A DNA stretch of 64,000 nucleotides, taken from positions 52,099,568 through 52,163,567 of the forward strand of contig CM034533.1 of the NCBI GenBank assembly GCA_020002185.1. Direction: 5' to 3'. Source of the DNA: Paraescarpia echinospica (Eukaryota; Annelida; Polychaeta; Sabellida; Siboglinidae). The notes under the pieces are model-generated. The model had not been told where the DNA came from. It ran no database searches and saw only the letters and a list, made by a program, of their open reading frames with translations. Numbering within the stretch: position 1 is the first letter of the stretch; each line of letters starts with the position of its first letter. This document shows, in pieces, positions 32,531-42,467 of the stretch. The translations under genes were made by a program, and so were the position numbers.

Positions 32531-32805
32531 ACAGGCGATTATTATATTGTGTATGAACCATTGTGTCATAATGTTTTCAACAAGTATACCCATCTACTTA
32601 TGCAGTGTATGTATACTGGCAGTTTGTCTGACAATTTACATTGGTTGGTGGCACAAGTAACTTTGTAGTATATTGAAAATGCTCCGGTTTGGGGTGGATA
32701 GCGTTGTTGCGGACAGTGTTTGTCTACATTAATCAGATTCACTATATCTAACGTTTATTGTTCTATCTACTGTGAGATTGTCTGCGGTGTTATTTGATTT
32801 GTAGA

Positions 32806-33836
32806 ATGCCTCGAGCTACACGTGGTCGACCGGCGCGTCGGGCATCGCTGACTCGGCAGACACGTTCGCGAACGGCTGCCACAGCTGTCCCGTTGGCCGC
32901 CACCGCCTGTTTCGGGGGGCATGCCGCCACCGCCCGTCTTGCTCGCCTACCCGCCACCACTCGTCGCATTGGGCACGCCTCCATTGCAGTGTTCGGTCCA
33001 TGAGAACTTCGAGGACGCTGCCGATCTGCAGGCAGTGGTAAATGGCACACTCGGGCCAGTCGGACCACAATCTGCGTGGGAGCGGGACATGGAGCGGCGG
33101 ATGGCGGCATCGGAAAAGATGCTTCATGAGATACCCTCGATGGTGCAGGCTTTGCGTCCGGCCCCAACAGTGCTGCGCCCAGATCCGGCATTGACATCTG
33201 AGTCAGCCGCCTTTGGCAGCGCCGCCCAGCTGGCAGCCGCTTCCGGCCACGGTCCTATCCCAGAAGTGACACGTCCCTTGGCCGCGAACGAAACTGTGCC
33301 ACCCCTGTCGGCTTGCCAGGGCAACGCAAGGGCGACCCCATGGCCAAACACTAACACCGTACCAGGTACAGAGTTAATCGAGTTGTTGCTGAGGAAGGGG
33401 GTGAATGGCAGACCTATGACGAAGCATTTAGGTCCCTGCGTTATCTCAGGGGGTGGTCCTGGGACTCCATCAACTGGGAGTTATGGTTGAAAGCGTCCCA
33501 GACAGTTAGACGCCAGGCAAGTTTTCCCTTTCCAAGCAAGGGTAGGGCCCAGTCCACATATGTCGGTCCCTGCTTTGTCTACAATTGGGGGGAGTGGTGT
33601 GACAAAGCCTCTTGCTACTTTGCACACAAGTGCCAGTCGTGTGGCGGCAGTGGCCATCCCGCTGTGCGGTGCTTTCAAACCATGGGGAAACGCCCACAGT
33701 CCAGTAGCCCACCGGTTACAAGCCCACCAGCTCGACCAAACCCCTCAGTTAGACCAGGCCCCCCAGGTAGACCAGGGCCCTCAAGTAACACACTTTTCCC
33801 AGGTAGACAACCAGCTGCCAGTGGTTCACCCCCTGA
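32806..33836 (+). pseudogene. unit 3 Gag relic
   Basis: Same G-run frameshifts. Private changes: 6 bp lost in the basic N-terminus, NRGE to NWGE in the finger, and GTGACT to GTGAAT at the second shift. Confidence 0.7.
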
Positions 33837-35115
33837 GTCAGGAGGTAAGTTGCCCTCCCCGGTTTCTCCTGCAGTTTTGCATGAAAGGTTGACTGGTTAT
33901 GACAGCGACCTACGCAAGTATCTTGTACATGGGTTTTCACATGGTTTTAAAATAGGTTGTTTTGACTTGCCAACCCAGTTTGATGTCAATGTATGCAGTT
34001 TAAAATCTGCTGATGAATATTCACAAGTTATAGATAAGGAGATAGCGAAAGAGCTGTCATTAGGCAGGGTGCTGGGGCCTTATGACGTTCCTCCATCCTG
34101 TCATAACTACAGAATCTCCCCACTAGGTGTTGTCCATAAGAACCCAGGTGAATTTACAATGATTCACCATTTGTCACACCCAGAAGGTTCATCTGTTAAT
34201 GTTTACATTCCACAGGATATATCATCTGTCACTTATGCCACAATTCAGGATGCCATTGATGTTATTACGGATTCGCCAAAACCTGTGTACGTGGCTAAAG
34301 TAGATGTCGAATCGGCTTTCCGTATCATACCAGTCTCGCCAGCAGATAGGCCAATGTTGGGTTTTAGGTGGAGGGGGCAGTATTTTATGGATGCTGTTTT
34401 GCCTATGGGCTGCTCTAGTTCATGTGCCATTTCTTGAATGTTTCAGTACGGCTCTAGAGTGGGTGGCAAAGGTCAAACTGGGTGTGACAGCAATGATTCA
34501 CGTGATCGATGATTTCATAATTGTGTCTGATTCAGCAGATAAGTGTAATCAGGATCTGATGGCATTTGTTAACCTTTGCAAGGAAATTGGGGTACTGCTA
34601 GCACCTGATGAAACAGTTGGCCCGTCCACCTCGATCCCTTTTCTAGGAATTATTCTAGATATTGTCAATCAAGAGGCTAGGCTTCCAGAGGATAAGTTGG
34701 ATAAAGCCAGGGCATTACTAGTGACTTTTTCTTGACAGACAGAACATGACACTGAAGGAGTTACAACAGCTACTCGGGTTTTGGGGATTCACATGTTCTG
34801 TAATCAAACCTGGCAGACCATTTTTACGCCGTTTAATCGATTTGAGAATCGGCGTATGTAAGCCACATTATCATATCCGCTTGACGAGGCAGGCAAAACT
34901 TGATCTACAAGTGTGGCTAGAATTTTTGCAACATTTCAATGGCAAATCTTTCCTCTTGGATGATGACTTCATAACAGGTGACTATCTTCAGCTGTACACT
35001 GATGCTGCGGGAGGAGTAGGTTATGGGGCTTTGTGTGGAGTAGAATGGTTTTGGGGCCTGTGGCCAGAGGCGTGGCGTTCACTCAATGCCGCTGTTTTAG
35101 AATTATATCCAATCG
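33837..35115 (+). pseudogene. unit 3 RT and RNase H relic
   Basis: Same lesions as units 1 and 2. Confidence 0.82.
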
Positions 35116-35498
35116 CAGTTGGGTGACGTGTTAATGTCAGGAGATCTAATATCAATTTCCTTCCGTTGTTTCAAACATAGCACGCGGCAGGGTCCGCAGT
35201 CCCTCCAGGTGAGAGGTGAGTGCATCCCTGGTTCACCCATATACCTTGCTTCCTTTATGAGAGAGTTTCAGTCAGGTAGAGGTCAGATACAATCATCTTT
35301 AATTGCCTATGCGGATGGCTCTCCAATGCTACGCAGTGAATTTGATGTGTCTTTAAAGCGATTGCTGGGTTTCTGTGGATATCAGACTAGTGGCTTTAAG
35401 GGCCACAGCTTCCGCATTGGGGCAGTTACCGCGGCAGCATTGCGGGGTGAATCTGACGCGCAGATAAGAGCGGCAGGAAGTACATCAGAATAGCTTAA
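35116..35498 (+). pseudogene. unit 3 tyrosine recombinase relic
   Basis: Same lesions as units 1 and 2. Confidence 0.82.
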
Positions 35499-35534
35499 AA
35501 GGATAAAATGGTTTCGGTTAGGCCTGGTTTGTTT

Positions 35535-35583
35535 ATGTGGGGGGGTCACATGTTCGGTGACCTGTGGCGAAATACCCCCACAT
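35535..35583 (+). promoter_or_regulatory. unit 3 nested hairpin
   Basis: Identical to the unit 1 hairpin. Confidence 0.6.
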
Positions 35584-36145
35584 TTGGTATTAGTATAATT
35601 TTAGATTTAGTGCTTTTGGCAGCAGATAGCGTGGTATTCAGAAAGGCACTTTTTAGTTAATCATGTTGGCTTAGTTAATCATGTTGGCTTTAAAATTAAC
35701 TCTACACATAACAAGCTCTGCTGTGATTACATGTCATTCCTTTCAATTGTTCTAGGAATACCGCTACTGCTTTATATGTTGAAATGTGGGCTCTAACAGC
35801 CTGATGTTCAGGAGACTAGTATGGGCTCAGTCACAGGCCTGGCATTGGGTTGTAGAGTCCACATTTCTTTTATTTAAATATTACAGTGTGCCAAAAAGGC
35901 TTATACACTGGTTACCCATAATAAACAAACGTCATCCATTTGGCCTTTTTCATATCTATATTTGTCTCCGTGTTGTTGCTTGCATAAATGATGGTGTGCA
36001 CATCTGGCACAGCCGATTTGCATACTGGACTTTGTGCAAGACAACAGCACACGGAGGCCTCCCATTAGAGGAGGCTAATTTATGCAAGGACGTGTTAATT
36101 ACTCCCGTGGGGAGAATCAAATCAATCAATCAGCGCGCACTGGCG
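35584..36145 (+). repeat. unit 3 tail
   Basis: As in units 1 and 2 up to GCGCACTGGCG, where it departs into unique sequence instead of a fourth unit. Confidence 0.6.
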
Positions 36146-36451
36146 CGCGTCCGTCGGGAGAATCCTAAGCTGATCCCGCACTCCGTTTGCGAAAGCATAA
36201 AGGGGCAGACGTTTGTCTAATTTGACCCACCCGCCTCCCTACTTTTCGTCCAGGAATGTTTGATGTATAGTCATGATTTGTGCATCGTTATTGGAAAGGG
36301 GTTGCTGGTCTCGATGCTTTCCCCACATTTATAATTGATTGTGAGCATAGGGTTTGCACCGGATGTGTTCACGGGGTTTTATTGCAAGAGATGTTGCATG
36401 CCTTTTTCCACTTTCGATTTAGGAATAGTATGGAATTGTATATATCGGGGC
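36146..36451. other. unique sequence after the array
   Basis: The open frame of the tail continues here for about 25 codons (ARVRRENPKLIP) to a stop near 36218, so this may be the original continuation of the element that the tandem junctions lost. No domain recognised. Confidence 0.4.
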
Positions 36452-37027
36452 GAAATACCCCCACATTTGGTATTAGTATAATTTTAGATTTAGTGCTTTT
36501 GGCAGCAGATAGCGTGGTATTCAGAAAGGCACTTTTTAGTTAATCATGTTGGCTTAGTTAATCATGTTGGCTTTAAAATTAACTCTACACATAACAAGCT
36601 CTGCTGAAATACCCCCACATTTGGTATTAGTATAATTTTAGATTTAGTGCTTTTGGCAGCAGATAGCGTGGTATTCAGAAAGGCACTTTTTAGTTAATCA
36701 TGTTGGCTTAGTTAATCATGTTGGCTTTAAAATTAACTCTACACATAACAAGCTCTGCTGTGATTACATGTCATTCCTTTCAATTGTTCTAGGAATACCG
36801 CTACTGCTTTATATGTTGAAATGTGGGCTCTAACAGCCTGATGTTCAGGAGACTAGTATGGGCTCAGTCACAGGCCTGGCATTGGGTTGTAGAGTCCACA
36901 TTTCTTTTATTTAAATATTACAGTGTGCCAAAAAGGCTTATACACTGGTTACCCATAATAAACAAACGTCATCCATTTGGCCTTTTTCATATCTATATTT
37001 GTCTCCGTGTTGTTGCTTGCATAAATG
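36452..37027 (+). repeat. two extra truncated copies of the Ngaro-like tail
   Basis: A ~153-bp piece of tail (36452-36605) is directly repeated, and the second copy runs on to 37027. There it is cut off at ATAAATGA and joined to the 850-bp exon array. Confidence 0.85.
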
Positions 37028-37738
37028 AAAAAATTGCAAGTAATCCTCTTCTGCAGTCATACCAACCAGTGATCTAATATTAATATTCCTTCAGCGGAGG
37101 GGATGGAGTTACATTTCTGATCACATACTCGTGATGGAGATGATGTGTGTAGAGGCCAGACAGATTTATCCTGACAAGCGTAGTCAACAGTCTCAGAAAT
37201 ATTTACCTATATGCTATGTTTGCATTGTTTGCAATGTTTGAAACTACAAAGTAGCAGCACACGATTTAATGCCCACTATTCCTACAGCTAATTCTATACG
37301 AATAGACAATAGCAAGGGGTCTACTCTCCTCGTTTATGTGAGTTTTTGTTAGCATGCGACATCACATTTAAAAACCGACCAAACACACCCTCCAAGAACA
37401 ATGTTCCAAATTTAAGTAAACAACTTTTCAATACAAGTAATTATTAATAACATTACAAGTTTGGTTACTACGAATATTAAGAGTGAACATTTTAAAATAA
37501 AATGTATCACCCACGCAACAAGGGTTCAAAATTTAAGTAGACCGGCTGAGGTCTGTTTTAAAACAAAGTCCAGTCTAACGCGTGCCTTATGCAAATTAGG
37601 TATGTGTATGCTCCTGTTAATTAGTGGTTCAAGTAGTAGTACTGTTGTTAGTGGACGTTATACAGATAATTTCAGCAGCAGCTGTTGTAATAATAATAGT
37701 TGTAGTAGTAGTATTAATAGATAGTAGTAGTTTGCTAC

Positions 37739-37840
37739 CTGTGCAAGTTGTAGTTGCTGCTACGTAGTAGTGTCCATCTGTGCATTCTGAGCATTCGGTA
37801 GCTGCAGGCCCGGTGCATTTGGAACATTCACTAGCACATG
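37739..37840 (-). CDS. furin-like Cys-rich exon, copy 1
   Basis: 102 bp, phase 1-1, acceptor TTCTTCTTCAG, donor GTAGCA. It encodes C-x3-C-x2-C-x7-C-x2-C-x12-C (CSKCTGPAATECSECTDGHYY), a furin-like or growth-factor-receptor type repeat. A symmetric exon can be repeated without changing frame. Possibly an upstream exon of the EGF/SEA gene; this link is inferred from strand and phase. Confidence 0.7.
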
Positions 37841-38588
37841 CTGAAGAAGAAGAAAATATCAATATTGTCATATAAATGAAAAATTGCAAGTAATCCTCTT
37901 CAGCAGTCATACCAACCAGTGATCTAATATTAATATTCCTTCAGCGGAGGGGATGGAGTTACATTTCTGATCACATACTCGTGATGGAGATGATGTGTGT
38001 AGAGGCCAGACAGATTTATCCTGACAAGCGTAGTCAACAGTCTCAGAAATATTTACCTATATGCTATGTTTGCATTGTTTGCAATGATTGAAACTACAAA
38101 GTAGCAGCACACGATTTAATGCCCACTATTCCTACAGCTAATTCTATACGAATAGACAATAGCAAGGGGTCTACTCTCCTCGTTTATGTGAGTTTTTGTT
38201 AGCATGCGACATCACATTTAAAAACCGACCAAACACACCCTCCAAGAACAATGTTCCAAATTTAAGTAAACAACTTTTCAATACAAGTAATTATTAATAA
38301 CATTACAAGTTTGGTTACTACGAATATTAAGAGTGAACATTTTAAAATAAAATGTATCACCCACGCAACAAGGGTTCAAAATTTAAGTAGACCGGCTGAG
38401 GTCTGTTTTAAAACAAAGTCCAGTCTAACGCGTGCCTTATGCAAATTAGGTATGTGTATGCTCCTGTTAATTAGTGCTTCAAGTAGTAGTACTGTTGTTA
38501 GTGGACGTTATACAGATAATTTCAGCAGCAGCTGTTGTAATAATAATAGTTGTAGTAGTAGTATTAATAGATAGTAGTAGTTTGCTAC

Positions 38589-38690
38589 CTGTGCAAGTTG
38601 TAGTTGCTGCTACGTAGTAGTGTCCATCTGTGCATTCTGAGCATTCGGTAGCTGCAGGCCCGGTGCATTTGGAACATTCACTAGCACATG
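38589..38690 (-). CDS. furin-like Cys-rich exon, copy 2
   Basis: Identical coding sequence and splice sites to copy 1. Confidence 0.7.
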
Positions 38691-39438
38691 CTGAAGAAGA
38701 AGAAAATATCAATATTGTCATATAAATGAAAAATTGCAAGTAATCCTCTTCAGCAGTCATACCAACCAGTGATCTAATATTAATATTCCTTCAGCGGAGG
38801 GGATGGAGTTACATTTCTGATCACATACTCGTGATGGAGATGATGTGTGTAGAGGCCAGACAGATTTATCCTGACAAGCGTAGTCAACAGTCTCAGAAAT
38901 AGTTACCTATATGCTATGTTTGCATTGTTTGCAATGATTGAAACTACAAAGTAGCAGCACACGATTTAATGCCCACTATTCCTACAGCTAATTCTATACG
39001 AATAGACAATAGCAAGGGGTCTACTCTCCTCGTTTATGTGAGTTTTTGTTAGCATGCGACATCACATTTAAAAACCGACCAAACACACCCTCCAAGAACA
39101 ATGTTCCAAATTTAAGTAAACAACTTTACAATACAAGTAATTATTAATAACATTACAAGTTTGGTTACTACGAATATTAAGAGTGAACATTTTAAAATAA
39201 AATGTATCACCCACGCAACAAGGGTTCAAAATTTAAGTAGACCGACTGTGATCTGTTTTAAAACAAAATCCAGTCTAACGCGTGCCTTATGCAAATTAGG
39301 TATGTGTATGCTCCTGTTAATTAGTGCTTCAAGTAGTAGTACTGTTGTTAGTGGACGTTATACAGATAATTTCAGCAGCAGCTGTTGTAATAATAATAGT
39401 TGTAGTAGTAGTATTAATAGATAGTAGTAGTTTGCTAC

Positions 39439-39540
39439 CTGTGCAAGTTGTAGTTGCTGCTACGTAGTAGTGTCCATCTGTGCATTCTGAGCATTCGGTA
39501 GCTGCAGGCCCGGTGCATTTGGAACATTCACTAGCACATG
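39439..39540 (-). CDS. furin-like Cys-rich exon, copy 3
   Basis: Identical coding sequence. One change lies in the intronic polypyrimidine tract upstream of the acceptor (CTTTTTCAG in place of CTTCTTCAG). Confidence 0.7.
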
Positions 39541-40288
39541 CTGAAAAAGAAGAAAATATCAATATTGTCATATAAATGAAAAATTGCAAGTAATCCTCTT
39601 CAGCAGTCATACCAACCAGTGATCTAATATTAATATTCCTTCAGCGGAGGGGATGGAGTTACATTTCTGATCACATACGTGTGATGGAGATGATGTGTGT
39701 AGAGGCCAGACAGATTTATCCTGACAAGCGTAGTCAACAGTCTCAGAAATGTTTATCTATATGCTATGTTTGCATTGTTTGCAATGATTGAAACTACAAA
39801 GTAGCAGCACACGATTTAATGCCCACTATTTCTACAGCTAATTCTATACGAATAGACAATAGCAAGGGGTCTACTCTCCTCGTTTATGTGAGTTTTTGTT
39901 AGCATGCGACATCACATTTAAAAACCGACCAAACACACCCTCCAAGAACAATGTTCCAAATTTAAGTAAACAACTTTTCAATACAAGTAATTATTAATAA
40001 CATTACAAGTTTGGTTACTACGAATATTAAGAGTGAACATTTTAAAATAAAATGTATCACCCACGCAACAAGGGTTCAAAATTTAAGTAGACCGGCTGAG
40101 GTCTGTTTTAAAACAAAGTCCAGTCTAACGCGTGCCTTATGCAAATTAGGTATGTGTATGCTCCTGTTAATTAGTGCTTCAAGTAGTAGTACTGTTGTTA
40201 GTGGACGTTATACAGATAATTTCAGCAGCAGCTGTTGTAATAATAATAGTTGTAGTAGTAGTATTAATAGATAGTAGTAGTTTGCTAC

Positions 40289-40390
40289 CTGTGCAAGTTG
40301 TAGTTGCTGCTACGTAGTAGTGTCCATCTGTGCATTCTGAGCATTCGGTAGCTGCAGGCCCGGTGCATTTGGAACATTCACTAGCACATG
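40289..40390 (-). CDS. furin-like Cys-rich exon, copy 4
   Basis: Identical coding sequence and splice sites to copy 1. Confidence 0.7.
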
Positions 40391-41138
40391 CTGAAGAAGA
40401 AGAAAATATCAATATTGTCATATAAATGAAAAATTGCAAGTAATCCTCTTCAGCAGTCATACCAACCAGTGATCTAATATTAATATTCCTTCAGCGGAGG
40501 GGATGGAGTTACATTTCTGATCACATACTCGTGATGGAGATGATGTGTGTAGAGGCCAGACAGATTTATCCTGACAAGCGTAGTCAACAGTCTCAGAAAT
40601 ATTTACCTATATGCTATGTTTGCATTGTTTGCAATGATTGAAACTACAAAGTAGCAGCACACGATTTAATGCCCACTATTCCTACAGCTAATTCTATACG
40701 AATAGACAATAGCAAGGGGTCTACTCTCCTCGTTTATGTGAGTTTTTGTTAGCATGCGACATCACATTTAAAAACCGACCAAACACACCCTCCAAGAACA
40801 ATGTTCCAAATTTAAGTAAACAACTTTTCAATACAAGTAATTATTAATAACATTACAAGTTTGGTTACTACGAATATTAAGAGTGAACATTTTAAAATAA
40901 AATGTATCACCCACGCAACAAGGGTTCAAAATTTAAGTAGACCGGCTGAGGTCTGTTTTAAAACAAAGTCCAGTCTAACGCGTGCCTTATGCAAATTAGG
41001 TATGTGTATGCTCCTGTTAATTAGTGCTTCAAGTAGTAGTACTGTTGTTAGTGGACGTTATACAGATAATTTCAGCAGCAGCTGTTGTAATAATAATAGT
41101 TGTAGTAGTAGTATTAATAGATAGTAGTAGTTTGCTAC

Positions 41139-41240
41139 CTGTGCAAGTTGTAGTTGCTGCTACGTAGTAGTGTCCATCTGTGCATTCTGAGCATTCGGTA
41201 GCTGCAGGCCCGGTGCATTTGGAACATTCACTAGCACATG
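41139..41240 (-). CDS. furin-like Cys-rich exon, copy 5
   Basis: Identical coding sequence and splice sites to copy 1. It is the most 5' copy on its strand. Confidence 0.7.
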
Positions 41241-41726
41241 CTGAAGAAGAAGAAAATATCAATATTGTCATATAAATGAAAAATTGCAAGTAATCCTCTT
41301 CAGCAGTCATACCAACCAGTGATCTAATATTAATATTCCTTCAGCGGAGGGGATGGAGTTACATTTCTGATCACATACTCGTGATGGAGATGATGTGTGT
41401 AGAGGCCAGACAGATTTATCCTGACAAGCGTAGTCAACAGTCTCAGAAATATTTACCTATATGCTATGTTTGCATTGTTTGCAATGATTGAAACTACAAA
41501 GTAGCAGCACACGATTTAATGCCCACTATTCCTACAGCTAATTCTATACGAATAGACAATAGCAAGGGGTCTACTCTCCTCGTTTATGTGAGTTTTTGTT
41601 AGCATGCGACATCACATTTAAAAACCGACCAAACACACCCTCCAAGAACAATGTTCCAAATTTAAGTAAACAACTTTTCAATACAAGTAATTATTAATAA
41701 CATTACAAGTTCGGTTACTACGAATT

Positions 41727-42467
41727 GCTGTGTACATCCAGCGACAAACTTGTAGATATGATTATTGTCTTCACGGTGATATCAAAAAATATTAAATTAT
41801 GCGATTGCAATTCCGTGTTCAGTCTGAAACAAGAAGCCGGACCGCCATTGATCTCTGCACTTAAAGGATAGGGCGCGCTTAGCGGCATTGCCTGTGGTGT
41901 CGCCAGCAACATCTGATATAGCTTGGTTGCTTGGTGACATGCAAATGACCATGTTTGAGTGTACTTAGAGACCTGAGTTCGCAATGAACAGACTTCATAT
42001 TTGGCACATTACTTGACAAGAATATTAAGTTATATGAAGTTTCAAAGACATTTAAAATTTCATTTCATTTAGTCTCTAAAACTTTACATATTAATTAATA
42101 TCTAGATAGCATACTTATATTGGCCATGGTATGTAATCTTAATGTTTTTTTCTGATATATTATGGGTGTTCTGATTCCAACATATCGGGAATGTGTATTG
42201 TGAATTTTTAAAACGTCACCTGTGGCCATCTACAATTAACGGTATTACAGTCAAAGTTAATTATTAAAGTCAACCACTGAACTGGGCCAAACTGAGGTGA
42301 TGTAATGCTGAATATGTGGACTGAAAGGCAGTGAAGCAACATTGTTTTTGGGGGTGTTAATCGCTGTGTAGGCCTAAATATGCAGGACAATTTAATAAAA
42401 AAAAGTGGACATGAGTACACAAAATTAAATTGTACATTTTTCAAAATTTGATAAATGAACTTCATAC
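41727..42467. other. non-coding, with adjacent X-box-like and octamer motifs
   Basis: No exon recognised. At 41926-41938 GTTGCTTGGTGAC fits the RFX X-box pattern (GTCACC-A-AGCAAC on the other strand), and at 41939-41946 there is ATGCAAAT, a perfect POU octamer. It could be upstream regulatory sequence of the minus-strand furin-like exons; unproven. Confidence 0.3.

Larger units (their letters stand above)
22016..36145 (+). mobile_element. tandem array of three dead Ngaro-like elements
   Basis: Head-to-tail units at 22016-26673, 26674-31410 and 31411-36145. Each has a hairpin-repeat tract, leader, Gag relic, RT/RNase H relic, recombinase relic, nested hairpin and tail. The junction GCGCACTGGCG/TTAGTTATG is identical between units 1-2 and 2-3. 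All units share the same frameshifts and deletions and differ at only a few sites, so the array grew by tandem DNA duplication after the element died. Confidence 0.85.
37027..41726. repeat. 850-bp tandem array, 5 full units and one partial
   Basis: Units start at 37027, 37877, 38727, 39577, 40427 and 41277 (partial, ending near 41726). Copies are nearly identical, with a few private substitutions. Each full unit holds one furin-like exon on the minus strand. Confidence 0.92.

Noticed and set aside
23298..33712. Minus-strand frames opposite Gag and the zinc fingers in the array (77-135 codons)
   Set aside because: Repeated in each unit only because the units are repeats; antisense of GC-rich coding sequence.
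37461..41124. 87-codon plus-strand frames in each 850-bp unit
   Set aside because: Low-complexity Ser-rich end, antisense to the furin-like exon region, no domain.
37629..41310. 93-codon minus-strand frames starting MTAEEDYLQFF as whole proteins with a signal-like start
   Set aside because: The hydrophobic start overlaps a strong polypyrimidine tract and acceptor, so it is intron; only the 34-codon exon is supported.
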